A DNA stretch of 64,000 nucleotides from Neobacillus sp. CF12 (GTDB lineage Bacteria; Bacillota; Bacilli; Bacillales; Cytobacillaceae), in assembly GCF_030348765.1 (NCBI RefSeq), contig NZ_JAUCEU010000007.1:1730501-1794500 (forward strand). The letters are read 5' to 3'. Made by a program: the position numbers and the translations under genes. Below the pieces are notes generated by a model. It did no database searches and was not told the DNA's origin. It was given only the letters and a program-made list of their open reading frames with translations. Below, one piece after another: positions 54,624 to 64,000 of the stretch (position 1 is the stretch's first letter; every line of letters starts with the position of its first letter).

Positions 54624-56027
54624 TTATTTAGCTGAAACAGTAAAAAGCTTTTCTAAATTACGGACAACTTCAGCTTTTTCGGCTTCAACAACTTCTAAAT
54701 GTTGTGGTTTATTAAACAATTCACTAATTTGCTCAGGGTATGTCTGTTCGATATTACAACGTTCAATGGATTCATTAAATTTTGCCGGATGAGCAGTTGC
54801 AAGTGTGACACAAATCTCACTAGGGTTATTACAACTTTCAAATGCAGCAACCCCACAAGCAGTATGTGGATCTAATAAATAATTCGTTTCTGCATAGTAC
54901 TTGCTTATGGTTTGCAAGCAATCTTCCCCTTCAACTCCATAGGCGGCAAAATCCACTTTCACCTGTTGGAGCAGTTCCTCGTTCACAACAATTTTTCCTT
55001 CTGTTTTGAACTTCTCCATTAAGATTGACACGGCGCTTGGATTTTCTCCTAGCAAGTAGTACAGATAGCGCTCAAAATTGCTAGCTACTTGGATATCCAT
55101 CGAAGGGCTAAATGTACTGCGGAATTCACCAGGCTTGTACACTCCATCATGGATAAAACCTTCTAAAATATTATTCTCGTTGGTCGCAACGATAAGTTTA
55201 CCAATCGGTAGACCCATTTTCTTTGCAAGATAACCTGCAAAGATATCTCCAAAATTACCAGTTGGCACGCTAAAGTTTATTTTCTTTAAATCGGTCTCTT
55301 TTTTCACTTGGAAATACGCATAGAAATAATAAACTGTTTGCGCCATAATACGAACAAAGTTAATAGAATTTATCGCTCGCATGTGGTATTTGTTTTTAAA
55401 TTCCACATCTGCGAACAATTCCTTGATGATTCTTTGACCATCATCAAACGTTCCTTTTATTGCTAGATTCAAAACACTTTTGTCATTAACAGTCGTCATC
55501 TGTAATTCTTGTACCTTACTTACTTTGCCATGGGGGTGCAAAATACAAATGCGGATGCCTTCTTTTCCTCTTACACCCTCAATGGCTGAGGCACCGGTAT
55601 CTCCTGATGTAGCACCGAGAATATGAATCGACTCACCTGTCTTCTTTGATACATATGAATATAAATTTCCTAAGAATTGCAGAGCAATATCTTTAAAAGC
55701 AAAGGTCGGACCGTGGAACAATTCTAGAACATACATGTTATTCTTCAACTTTTGAACAGGTGTTACCTTTTGGTGGCGGAAGGTTGCATAGCTTTTCTCG
55801 ATTAGAGCCTTTAACTCATTGTCTGGGATTTCACCATCAACATAATAGGAAAATACTTCGTATGCTAATTCTTGATACGTAAGCTTGGACATTTCTTCTA
55901 ACTTTTCTGCAGGAATCTGCGGGATTTTCTCCGGTACTAATAGTCCTCCGTCATTTGCCAATCCCATTAAGACTGTATCAATAAAACCAATTTCACTTAC
56001 ATTTCCGCGTGTACTAACAAAGTTCAT
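54624..56027 (-). CDS. thrC: Threonine synthase ThrC (long form)
   Basis: The 467-aa PLP enzyme converts O-phosphohomoserine to threonine in the cytosol. It is the long (E. coli-type) form, with the N-terminal MNFVSTRGNVSEIGFIDTVL, the PLP-Lys segment HGPTFAFKDIALQFLG, SGDTGASAIEG, and the phosphate-binding PTGNFGDIFAGYLAKKMG. Length and motifs are complete. The ATG has GGAGG 6 nt upstream. It stands alone, without hom or thrB, unlike the B. subtilis hom-thrCB operon, whose ThrC is the short form. An inverted repeat (56042-56048 with 56070-56076) precedes it. Confidence 0.94.
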   Translation of the reverse strand: MNFVSTRGNVSEIGFIDTVLMGLANDGGLLVPEKIPQIPAEKLEEMSKLTYQELAYEVFSYYVDGEIPDNELKALIEKSYATFRHQKVTPVQKLKNNMYVLELFHGPTFAFKDIALQFLGNLYSYVSKKTGESIHILGATSGDTGASAIEGVRGKEGIRICILHPHGKVSKVQELQMTTVNDKSVLNLAIKGTFDDGQRIIKELFADVEFKNKYHMRAINSINFVRIMAQTVYYFYAYFQVKKETDLKKINFSVPTGNFGDIFAGYLAKKMGLPIGKLIVATNENNILEGFIHDGVYKPGEFRSTFSPSMDIQVASNFERYLYYLLGENPSAVSILMEKFKTEGKIVVNEELLQQVKVDFAAYGVEGEDCLQTISKYYAETNYLLDPHTACGVAAFESCNNPSEICVTLATAHPAKFNESIERCNIEQTYPEQISELFNKPQHLEVVEAEKAEVVRNLEKLFTVSAK

Positions 56028-56213
56028 AGTTGCCTCCAGTATGTCTTAAAAGTTTTATTACCTAAGTTGTAAGACAAGATTATTTTTGTTTATTTTAATA
56101 CACAATAGAGTGAATAGTCTATAAATTGTTTGAAAAGCACTTTTGTTTCAAATTACCTAAATATCCCCTAAAAAAGAGAAATTTTTAAGTTAATCCTTGA
56201 TTTTATCATTGTG

Positions 56214-59200
56214 TTATCTTACCTGCGCAACTTCCTCACCTTGATAAATCCGGAATGCTGGTACGATCGTATCGGAAACAATTTCTTTTCCTTTTTCACG
56301 AATGAAGTCTAATTTATAATAGGCATCAAATCTTTGGCTGATTTCTGTTTTCACCAATTCTGGCGGTGTGACGACGATGAATTGGAATTTCAGTTTTTCA
56401 GCAACGGCGAAGATTGGGTCAAGGACATGTGCCGATGCAGCCTGTCCGAACGGATTATCACAGACTAAAGGAACCCAGCTTTGATCGGTTTCACTTTTAA
56501 CGGATAGCAACATCATCATCATCACCATTCGTGCCGATAACTTTTGTCCTCCACTGCCATCCGATTTTGTCTTAGAACCTTGATTAATCGTCTGCCAGGT
56601 TGAATAATGCTCTCTTTGCGGTTTCCCGTACATAAAGGCATTATCCGTTCTCATATTATAAACAAGCAGTTCAGGGTATCGATTTCTAAGTGACACAAAT
56701 AAGATTTGTTCATCACTAATCAACTGTTTGACTTCTTCATCTAACGCTCGATTATGGTCATCAATTAAATCAAATTGTTTGGTTATTTTGTTTATAGCAG
56801 CTACAAAATGCTGCTTTAACAGTGGTTCAATATCTTCAGGCTTTTTAGGTAAAATATCTTCCTTTAACTGAACAAGTGGAAACGATCCACGTTCATTTTT
56901 CAGTTTCATTTTTGCAACCATGGAACGAATGGCTTCTGAAATGCTCATTACCTTCATGCTTGCACGACTAGCCCAGAAGGTTTGCGCCTTTTCTGCCCTT
57001 TCCTTATCGCGTTCCAATTGTTCCAGTCCACTTTGTGAAAAACGCTTCATATTTTTAACAATGCTTTGAATATGTGAATAATGCCTTGTATCCATATGGT
57101 CAAGGGTTGTTAATACTTCATTTTTGAAAACAATCTCCCAATCTTTGCCTTCAATTGTAAGCTTTAAGTTACGCAATGATTGATCAATTTTCGCATGCTT
57201 TTCTTGGCCTTCTTCTTGGATCGCTTGATGTTCTTCACACCAGGATAAGATACATGCTTTCCCCTGACTCTTAATCTTTTCTACATCATCATTCGTAAAT
57301 ACTCCCGCTTCTTCCTTTAGGATGACGGATAGTGTTAACAAATCTCCTTCATAGCCAGTAATATTATTTTCAGTTTCTTTTTTGCGTTTCTCAGCCTGTT
57401 TTACTTCCTCTTTCGCTAACTTCGTTTGGTCTTTAATTTCTACTTCTTTTACCACTAAGTCAAGATCTGCCCATTCTTCAGGCTGTTTTTCATGCTTCTC
57501 GACTTTCTTTCCAGACTTTTCACGTTGTTCTGTGGCGTGTTTCAAGGACGTTTCCGCTACGGTTACAGCCGTTCCTTGTTCCCGCTCGTCTTTTTCCGCT
57601 GCCTTTGCTTCCTTCTGTGCACTCTGCAGCATGTTTTCTAAAATACTGATTGGTTCAGATGGTTCCGGAACATCTTTCCAATCCTCGTTTTGAGTAGTTA
57701 GTTTTTTCTCTAATTTCTTTTGCTGCTTTTGCTCGGTTTCTTTTTTCGCTTGAAGAACAAGTAGTTCTCTAGCTTGTTCTTCTTTTGATTTTTGAAGCTG
57801 TTTTAACTCGTCGATATGCCCATTTATCTCTTGTAGTAAATGCAGTGAAAGATGAGGAATCTCTTCACTTTGGTCCGCTTTTTGTTCAGGAGGAAAAACG
57901 GCTTCTTCAATAAAGAAGGATAACTCCTTAATATTTTGTTCCGTTGTAAGCTTCCATTCTAAATAGGTTTGATTCCATTGGTTTTGCAGATCAACAATAT
58001 TTTGATGCTCTTTTGCTATTTCTTGCTGCTGGATAATCAAGGCTTCCTTTTGTTTCTCTTTCTCTAGTTTGACCCGTTTATTTTCTTGGTGAAGCGTTTT
58101 TTCTTGGTCAAAAGCCTCTAATGTTTCTACATCTTTTGTCAGCTTTTCTATCCTGGCTTTTGTTTTTTCCAGTTGTTCTTTTAACTCAAGTTGTATTTCT
58201 TTTTCTTTCTCTTCTTGTATTTTGATATCCTGTAATTTCGACTCGAGGGAAACAAGAGCGTTTTGCTCCTTCGTGATAGATTTTTCGATATCACTAGAAA
58301 GCTCACCTGATAAAAATCGATCGATCTCTTTTAATATACGACGTAACGATATTTCTGTTTTTTCAATTTCAAGGAGAGCATCTTTCTTTTCCTCTATTTG
58401 CTTAGCAATCTTTATTTTCCAATTCGTAAATTGGTTTTTATCCGATAAAAGCTCTTTTTCCGTTCCGTTAATGATTACAAAAGATGCCTGATGATGTTCA
58501 TGGTTCATTTCCTCACGCAAGAAAATTGGAACAGGGCTTTTAAACATTCTTCCGGAAAGAACCTGCTGGTTAATTTTTTGCCATTGCTGGCCGCTTACGA
58601 CCAAACCATATGGAAGGAGCGGATAGGTGATGAGGGTATTCGCTAATTCCTCTGGACGCAATGATTGAAGAAATTGAGTTCCATAAAACACATCAATTCC
58701 AGTCTTCTCATCAATCCATTCCTTCAATTCTTTCACATCATTATTTGCCACCCAGAAAGGCTCATCGTTTAAGGAATGGTCAAGTTGTGTTTCCCAAAGT
58801 TCTTTTTTCATCTGTTCGGCCTGTTGGCGGTTTTGATTCAGGATTTCTTCTATTTGTAAGCTATACTTTGATAACAGTGAGTGAGTAAACGGGGATGCGA
58901 CGTCATCTAACACCCCAAGAAGCCTATCTAATAGTTTTGCTTCTTTTTGCTTTTGCACTTCATTTGCTTGGGATAATTCTTCACATTTTTCTTCCGAAAA
59001 CTGAATCGATTGGACAAGTGTTCCATGTGAGGTGGCTAACTTGTTTTGCTTTTCACTAGATTCTTTATCTTTCGCTTGCAACTCTACTAATCTTGCTTTT
59101 TTCTCGTCAATTTGTTTCATGAAACTTTCGGTCAAGCCTTTTAAGTCATAGCTTAAGCGATCGCCGAATAATTGGATGAGTGCCGCTTCCTTAGACTCAA

Positions 59201-60683
59201 AGTTATGCATTTGCGTGTAAAGAAAATCAATTTCAGTACTTAGCTGAGCAATGTCTTTTGTCTTTTGTTTATCCTGTTGTGCGTAATCCGTCCCTTTTTT
59301 CTTTAAAAACTTTTGATATCCCAAATACTGTTTAACACCGTCTTGTATCGCTAGATAGGATTGCTCCCATTGCTTTTTAGCTTCTTCTTTGATTTCGGCC
59401 ATTCTTTGATTCACTTGCTCTAAGCCGCTATTTTGTTCCAATGTTGCTATTTGCTGTGACAAAGAGCGAATACTTTGTTCGTTTTCGCTCCACTCCTTTA
59501 ATAAAGCTTGAAAGACTAGTTGTTCTTTTCGTTCCAGTTTCGCTTTAACAATTTCTTGTAATGAAGCATGTTTAGCTCTTTCTTCGACTAATTTCTTATC
59601 CCAATCCATGACCTCTCGGTGAGCTTTTGCAAACTCTAAATTATCTTTTTGATAGCGAAGTTCTGCTTGCCTTATGATTAATTTCTCCATGTCTTTTTCT
59701 AAAGTAAGCAAACTTTCCTCTTCCGATTTCTTCAAATGCTGCAGCGCACCAAGCAGTTGTCTTCCTGTCTGTATACTTGCATGAACAATTTCTTTATGTT
59801 CTACCCCTTTTGCTAAGTGCTCTTCAAATGGGACAATATCTTCTAAAAATTCTTTATGGGCTTGCTCTCTTTTTAAGAGAACTGGCAGGTCCTTTGCAAT
59901 ACTTGCCTGACTCTTAAAAATCTCTACAAGATCGTTTTTTTGATGTTCGGTTCGATGTAACACTTGACTCACGGTAGGAATGATTCGTTTTTGGAATAAG
60001 GAATGGTCATCCTCTGCACCCTCGAAGTATTTTCCAACGCCGCCTTCGTCTTTGTTGATATCCTTCATGATATCCCAGTCTTTACGGTTAATTCCGTATG
60101 TATCTAATATGCGATAGTGCTTCTTCGTATCGCGGTAAACGTCATATCCGTTCCATTTTAAATAATCCTTCAAGCTTTCGGTATCAGCAACCTCATCATT
60201 TTCAAAAAGTGGAATATGCTCAAGTGCTGCCTCTTCTTTCCGCTCAAATTCTCTGGTGTAAAAGGTAATATTAGGGAGGATCTTTGCTTCCTGCTCCAAT
60301 GTTTTATTTTCATTACCAGTTTCTTCACTCATGGAGATTCGTTGTTCAGCAGAGAACATTCCACCTGTAATCAGATGCCGGCGATCGGCCCCGTCTAATT
60401 CCCATTGAATGAGCACATGAAAGGTATAGGGAATAAATTGCTCTTTATTATTAAAAAAGAATTGCTGATAATATCGATTGTTTTGCTTTCCCCACGAAGT
60501 TCCAGGTTTTAGGATTTGGAAGATGGTTTGGAGGAACACACCTTTCCCTCCGCCATTCATCATCGCAATGAGCCCATTTGTTGATGTCTCATCATTATGG
60601 AAATTAAACGTGGTATCTTTATATTGCTTTTGCATGCCATCATACTTCAGGTTGACAATTCTAATTCGATGGATTTTCGGCAT
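56214..60683 (-). CDS. jetC: Wadjet SMC-like ATPase JetC
   Basis: A giant (1489-aa) SMC/MukB-like protein. The N-terminal head has Walker A (MMNGGGKGVFLQ, about residue 42). Long coiled coils rich in Glu/Lys/Gln surround a hinge near the middle (about 600-720). The C-terminal head has the ABC signature SGGQKLSARM (near 1377) and Walker B PLVCDNPFGQA (near 1405). JetC translocates and extrudes DNA loops with JetA and JetB so that JetD can cut plasmids. The ATG at 60683 has AGGAGG 6 nt upstream and overlaps jetB; an ATG at 60689 abuts the site. It is the last gene of the operon. Confidence 0.92.
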   Translation of the reverse strand: MPKIHRIRIVNLKYDGMQKQYKDTTFNFHNDETSTNGLIAMMNGGGKGVFLQTIFQILKPGTSWGKQNNRYYQQFFFNNKEQFIPYTFHVLIQWELDGADRRHLITGGMFSAEQRISMSEETGNENKTLEQEAKILPNITFYTREFERKEEAALEHIPLFENDEVADTESLKDYLKWNGYDVYRDTKKHYRILDTYGINRKDWDIMKDINKDEGGVGKYFEGAEDDHSLFQKRIIPTVSQVLHRTEHQKNDLVEIFKSQASIAKDLPVLLKREQAHKEFLEDIVPFEEHLAKGVEHKEIVHASIQTGRQLLGALQHLKKSEEESLLTLEKDMEKLIIRQAELRYQKDNLEFAKAHREVMDWDKKLVEERAKHASLQEIVKAKLERKEQLVFQALLKEWSENEQSIRSLSQQIATLEQNSGLEQVNQRMAEIKEEAKKQWEQSYLAIQDGVKQYLGYQKFLKKKGTDYAQQDKQKTKDIAQLSTEIDFLYTQMHNFESKEAALIQLFGDRLSYDLKGLTESFMKQIDEKKARLVELQAKDKESSEKQNKLATSHGTLVQSIQFSEEKCEELSQANEVQKQKEAKLLDRLLGVLDDVASPFTHSLLSKYSLQIEEILNQNRQQAEQMKKELWETQLDHSLNDEPFWVANNDVKELKEWIDEKTGIDVFYGTQFLQSLRPEELANTLITYPLLPYGLVVSGQQWQKINQQVLSGRMFKSPVPIFLREEMNHEHHQASFVIINGTEKELLSDKNQFTNWKIKIAKQIEEKKDALLEIEKTEISLRRILKEIDRFLSGELSSDIEKSITKEQNALVSLESKLQDIKIQEEKEKEIQLELKEQLEKTKARIEKLTKDVETLEAFDQEKTLHQENKRVKLEKEKQKEALIIQQQEIAKEHQNIVDLQNQWNQTYLEWKLTTEQNIKELSFFIEEAVFPPEQKADQSEEIPHLSLHLLQEINGHIDELKQLQKSKEEQARELLVLQAKKETEQKQQKKLEKKLTTQNEDWKDVPEPSEPISILENMLQSAQKEAKAAEKDEREQGTAVTVAETSLKHATEQREKSGKKVEKHEKQPEEWADLDLVVKEVEIKDQTKLAKEEVKQAEKRKKETENNITGYEGDLLTLSVILKEEAGVFTNDDVEKIKSQGKACILSWCEEHQAIQEEGQEKHAKIDQSLRNLKLTIEGKDWEIVFKNEVLTTLDHMDTRHYSHIQSIVKNMKRFSQSGLEQLERDKERAEKAQTFWASRASMKVMSISEAIRSMVAKMKLKNERGSFPLVQLKEDILPKKPEDIEPLLKQHFVAAINKITKQFDLIDDHNRALDEEVKQLISDEQILFVSLRNRYPELLVYNMRTDNAFMYGKPQREHYSTWQTINQGSKTKSDGSGGQKLSARMVMMMMLLSVKSETDQSWVPLVCDNPFGQAASAHVLDPIFAVAEKLKFQFIVVTPPELVKTEISQRFDAYYKLDFIREKGKEIVSDTIVPAFRIYQGEEVAQVR

Positions 60684-61407
60684 GCTCATCCTCCTCTGTC
60701 GTCATTAACTTTTTAAAAAGTTCATAACGGTCATAATCGTGATACAAGTATTCAATTCGCTCAAATAACTCAGTCTTAGGAATAACCCTAGCGATATCGT
60801 CTCGGTCTAGAATGACGATCAGCCCCTCTGTCTCTAATAAGCGCATTGCACCGGCAATTAAACCGATTCTAGTTCGTCGATTTCCTTTTTTTAACCCAAA
60901 ATCGTCTGTGTCGACCTCCATGTATTTCCATGTAGTCACAACTTCCTTCATATCAATTCGTTCTTCTTCCCCGAAGGTTGGTTGAGTTTTTAGAATGCTC
61001 TCCCACTTAATCATAAGGTCGTTGACTTGACGTTCTAATGCGTAAAAGCTTATCCCTTCCCGCTTCGTGCGGATTTTTGCCGCCTGGCTGCGATCAATGG
61101 CTGCTAAAAATGACATAATAACAACGCTAATAAGGTGAAAGTGTTTTTTGGTTTCCACTTGTTTATGCTTTTCTTTCAAATGGGTAAAATTCGTGGCAAA
61201 GACCGAACCAGTAGGCTGAACCACTAAATGAATACGTTTAGGTGCTTCAATGATATATGTACCGGATTCGTCTGCTAATAAAAGCACTGTCTGTCTTACT
61301 TCCGGTTCAAAATAGGTCTGGAAGTGTTCACTATTTTCGTCAATTACTTTATCTTTTAATAGAGTAAAATAGACAGCTGACGCTCTTTTGATGGTTTCTG
61401 CATTCAT
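60661..61407 (-). CDS. jetB: Wadjet MukE-like subunit JetB
   Basis: About 248 aa, a winged-helix protein in the position and size of JetB (the MukE-like kite subunit; in type III systems a DUF6063-like protein, from memory). It has FTLLKDKVIDENSEHF at the N-terminus and an acidic C-terminus. It links JetA to the JetC heads. The ATG at 61407 overlaps the jetA stop as TGATG, with GAGGAG 9 nt upstream, so translation is coupled. Function rests mainly on context and length. Confidence 0.82.
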   Translation of the reverse strand: MNAETIKRASAVYFTLLKDKVIDENSEHFQTYFEPEVRQTVLLLADESGTYIIEAPKRIHLVVQPTGSVFATNFTHLKEKHKQVETKKHFHLISVVIMSFLAAIDRSQAAKIRTKREGISFYALERQVNDLMIKWESILKTQPTFGEEERIDMKEVVTTWKYMEVDTDDFGLKKGNRRTRIGLIAGAMRLLETEGLIVILDRDDIARVIPKTELFERIEYLYHDYDRYELFKKLMTTEEDEHAENPSN

Positions 61408-62912
61408 CAATTTTTCTCCTCTATACATATTTTAAAAGGGGTGATTTTCATTCGATACCACTGGAAAGGCTCCGCTCGATGATCAAACATGGTATAGATT
61501 TTCAAACCCTCAAACATTTCAAATTGTGGATATTCCTTCATCAGTTTAGAAAGAAGAATTTCCCTTTCATCGCTTAAGGTTTCTTCCTTCCGATGCAGCA
61601 CTTGAACCTTTAACGGCTTTTTATCGAACATCATCCACAAATCAATCGTTTCCGATTCTTCAAACCATAAATCCTGTACTTCTAATGGAAGCGATTTTAT
61701 ATCCGTTAACGAAAACTCTCCGTTTGTTTGTAAAAATTGAAAAACATAACTCCATGCCTTAATAACAGAATCCCAATTGGTCACTCGGAGAGTAGTTATA
61801 CTTTCTTCACCCTCATCTTCAACTAATGTCTCGGATATTTGTTTTTCATCGAATTCTTGCTCGCCCCAAATCCAATCGAGCGGCAAAATAAATTCATTCT
61901 TCGGTGAAAAAAGAGGTGAAAGGACTTTTTCTATGACCGTAAAGCTTTGAACGCCTTCTTTCATGAACCAATTTTCATAGTAATGCTCTCGAAATGAAAC
62001 CAAACTGTTTTCCCAAAACAAAGATGGGTTCTCTGCTTTTAATTTCATCTCAAAGGAAATATTTTGAATGACTAACTTCGCAAAACGATCATGTAATTGC
62101 CTAGTATGGCCAATCTTTTCTTGGAGAAGAATCAATTCTTTCTGGATAGGATCATCTTCTTCATTCCTGCGTTTCGTTTTATCAATCATACTAGTAATGG
62201 TCCGGAAGTGATTTTTTTCTTCTTCAAATTGCTTTTCAATTTCAACACGATTGTCTGCCCGTTGCCATTCTTCTTCAATCAATAAAATTTTGGGATTGTT
62301 GATCATTTCCTTTTGAAAAGAGAATTCATTTGCCATTAGGCGGTTTACTCGTGAAATGAGGTGATCGAGGTTTCGCGTAGCTTTTCTAAAATTACCGTTC
62401 TTAATCAACTGCATACTATAGAGTTGTTCAATGGTGATGGAGAATTCCTCAGCCATCTCTCTGCTCATAAAAATCATTTCCTGAGCGATATCAGTAAGTT
62501 TATAAATAATCGATCCGCCGATTTCTAAATTCGTATATAATTCATCCATGGTCACATATCGAAATGTTTGCGTTTCCCAGGATTGTCTGATTTCATCGTA
62601 ATATAAGGCTTCAAACGGTCTACTAAACTCTTCTTTTCCCTGATACAAGAGCCCGCTTGTAATCCGTTCAATCTGCTTCTCGTCCGCTAAAAGCTTCATC
62701 TGTTTAATAGTATCTTCAACCATGTATTTGATATCTGATTTACGACGATGATCATCATCATTTAATTCTCGATAAAAGATGGTGAGCAGCACCTGCATGA
62801 GAATGGTTTGGATATGAGGTTTCAACTCACCTACTTCCATTCCTCTCCCAAGTTCAAACAGTGGATTTAATCGTTGCATTCGCTGTGCGAATCCTTCCCA
62901 TGATTCGTTCAC
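61407..62912 (-). CDS. jetA: Wadjet MukF-like kleisin JetA
   Basis: About 501 aa, mostly helical with a winged-helix N-terminus (ESWEGFAQRMQRLNPLFELGRGM). It matches in size and place the JetA kleisin that bridges the two JetC heads. Features include a central charged coiled coil (about 225-275) and a C-terminal domain ending in KITPFKICIEEKN. The GTG at 62912 overlaps the jetD stop as GTGA and has GGAGG 8 nt upstream, so I prefer it to the ATG at 62918 or 62927. Confidence 0.85.
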   Translation of the reverse strand: MNESWEGFAQRMQRLNPLFELGRGMEVGELKPHIQTILMQVLLTIFYRELNDDDHRRKSDIKYMVEDTIKQMKLLADEKQIERITSGLLYQGKEEFSRPFEALYYDEIRQSWETQTFRYVTMDELYTNLEIGGSIIYKLTDIAQEMIFMSREMAEEFSITIEQLYSMQLIKNGNFRKATRNLDHLISRVNRLMANEFSFQKEMINNPKILLIEEEWQRADNRVEIEKQFEEEKNHFRTITSMIDKTKRRNEEDDPIQKELILLQEKIGHTRQLHDRFAKLVIQNISFEMKLKAENPSLFWENSLVSFREHYYENWFMKEGVQSFTVIEKVLSPLFSPKNEFILPLDWIWGEQEFDEKQISETLVEDEGEESITTLRVTNWDSVIKAWSYVFQFLQTNGEFSLTDIKSLPLEVQDLWFEESETIDLWMMFDKKPLKVQVLHRKEETLSDEREILLSKLMKEYPQFEMFEGLKIYTMFDHRAEPFQWYRMKITPFKICIEEKN

Positions 62913-63982
62913 TGCCATCTCCTCCATGTTTCAATTGTTAACACTTCTTGTGGAATCCGTTTATTTTCCTGCCATAATTGCATTAGTAGGTTTTGCTCTC
63001 CTTCGGTAAACCATTGAAAAAAGGCATCACGGTATTTGAAGTTTTGTGTTTGCCCTAGTTTTTGGTCATTCCTTTGTTCTAGACATTCAAGCATTTTACG
63101 ATAGATTTTCAAGGCAGGCTGAATACAGCAATCCGGGTATTTTTCAATTAGTCGAACGATAATACCGTATCCCTCCGTATCAAGATCCCCCGCATAATAA
63201 AAAAGATAGTTGTTGGGTGGAAACATTTTAAAGAAAAAGGAAAAGCTCCGTTCGATTTTCTTCCCTTCACCATAGATTATCAGTTCAGGTTCATAATCAA
63301 GAAGATTTGCTTCCAATAACTTAATAGAAGTATGAAAGAAAGATAGATTCTCAACAATCAGTACCCGCTGAATATCTTTTATTTCTTTCCCTTGTTTCAT
63401 CCAAAATACAAATGGTTCTCCATAATTCAGCATTTTTAGCTTGTCTTCAGATACTCCAATTCTAGTTAAAAAACCTTTTCCCTCAGGAAAGCTTTCATCG
63501 TCTAGTAAGAATTTTTCATGACCAAAGAGCTCCAAACTTCTTTCTTCGACTGACACGATTGCTCGTTCCTGGCTAGATTGTATGAAAGCATACACATTCT
63601 GGATGCGAACCCATTCGTCTTGCGTCTGCCACTCGGGATGCCGCTCATAAAAGGAAAAATCAAACTGATCACTTAATTTCATCATCGCCAGTCGATCCCA
63701 TTTGTGTTCCTGAACTTTTATATTAACCCAGTAATATAAAGGTAAAGCTGGTGTTCTGCCATTATATTGATTATTTTGAATAGGAATAAGTTGTCCCTCA
63801 GATTGTAATGTTTCAATTGCACGATAAAATAACGAATATCCATCCATTTCGAAATAATCATCCAAAAGCTTGCGCAACTGTAGTTCTAAATCGTTACTAT
63901 TTATCTTCTTTTTTTGTTTAGGGTGTTGAATATCAGCTATAAAACCTCTCACCCGTGTTTCAATGATGTTGATTGTACTCAC
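62909..63982 (-). CDS. jetD: Wadjet TOPRIM nuclease JetD
   Basis: A 357-aa protein with an N-terminal DNA-binding/arm region and a C-terminal TOPRIM (DUF2220-like) domain: catalytic Glu in VLIVENLSFF and the acidic pair in YYAGDLDTEGYG. JetD cuts DNA loops made by the JetABC motor. The start is GTG at 63982; an in-frame stop lies directly upstream (63985-63983), so the gene is complete. It is first in the operon, and jetD-A-B-C order suggests the type III arrangement. The promoter is beyond the window edge. Confidence 0.88.
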   Translation of the reverse strand: MSTINIIETRVRGFIADIQHPKQKKKINSNDLELQLRKLLDDYFEMDGYSLFYRAIETLQSEGQLIPIQNNQYNGRTPALPLYYWVNIKVQEHKWDRLAMMKLSDQFDFSFYERHPEWQTQDEWVRIQNVYAFIQSSQERAIVSVEERSLELFGHEKFLLDDESFPEGKGFLTRIGVSEDKLKMLNYGEPFVFWMKQGKEIKDIQRVLIVENLSFFHTSIKLLEANLLDYEPELIIYGEGKKIERSFSFFFKMFPPNNYLFYYAGDLDTEGYGIIVRLIEKYPDCCIQPALKIYRKMLECLEQRNDQKLGQTQNFKYRDAFFQWFTEGEQNLLMQLWQENKRIPQEVLTIETWRRWQ

Positions 63983-64000
63983 CTACTTGCATCTTCTTAG

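Noticed and set aside
56042..56076. Inverted repeat TGTCTTA/TAAGACA upstream of thrC as a T-box or riboswitch
   Set aside because: The region is too short and has no T-box sequence or terminator; the repeat alone does not support a riboswitch.
1..64000. CRISPR arrays, tRNA/rRNA genes, insertion sequences, attachment sites
   Set aside because: No regularly spaced direct repeats, cloverleaf sequences, transposase-like genes or matched terminal repeats were seen by eye.

Overview
The window is about 64 kb of low-GC Firmicute chromosome, most likely Bacillaceae (Bacillus/Neobacillus-like). Reasons: strong AGGAGG-type ribosome binding sites with many TTG and GTG starts, CcpA (cre), TnrA, PurR and Fnr sites of Bacillus type, and Bacillus-style nasA/nasBC, phoD, citrate two-component and RocB genes. 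No rRNA, tRNA, CRISPR array, insertion sequence or intact prophage was seen. Most genes lie on the minus strand.

Layout. 1-1506: 5' part of an AraC regulator fused to a GH39-like domain, cut by the window edge. 1613-12076: a carboxylate-uptake island holding an AEC carrier, a 48-aa small protein, a CitMHS citrate transporter, two tandem CitS/CitT-like two-component systems and the tripartite transporter tctCBA. The citM and tctC promoters share a repeated TTTTGTTCA box and each carries a cre site. 12268-15390: pseudouridine catabolism (BMP-type binding lipoprotein, psuK, psuG). 15680-17680: an AEC carrier and an EamA transporter behind a leader with a terminator hairpin. 17748-18263: a hemerythrin protein behind an Fnr box placed at -41.5.

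18465-24196: an IclR-controlled operon with two different guanidino-modifying (DDAH-like) enzymes, an amino acid permease and a RocB-like M20 peptidase. It looks like an undescribed methylarginine or guanidino-compound catabolic unit. 24274-25425: an orphan phage G39P-like helicase loader and a 3-methyladenine glycosylase. 25637-36109: a LacI-controlled glycan operon with an ABC importer, a GH36 alpha-galactosidase and a 1239-aa secreted clan GH-A enzyme containing a cohesin-like module. 36672-42392: a secreted S8 protease with a C-terminal dockerin, then an HTH-TPR (RRNPP-like) regulator. Cohesin and dockerin modules only 7 kb apart are unusual for a Bacillus.

42654-45888: an OFA-family transporter and formate-dependent purT behind a PurR box pair, and a DUF6803-like membrane protein. 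46100-47845: PhoD with a Tat signal. 48309-54492: nitrate assimilation (nasBC divergent from nasA, with two perfect TnrA motifs between them and a 28-aa peptide gene ahead of nasA). 54624-56027: thrC. 56214-63982: a complete four-gene Wadjet-type anti-plasmid/anti-phage operon (jetD-jetA-jetB-jetC), apparently type III; its promoter lies outside the window.
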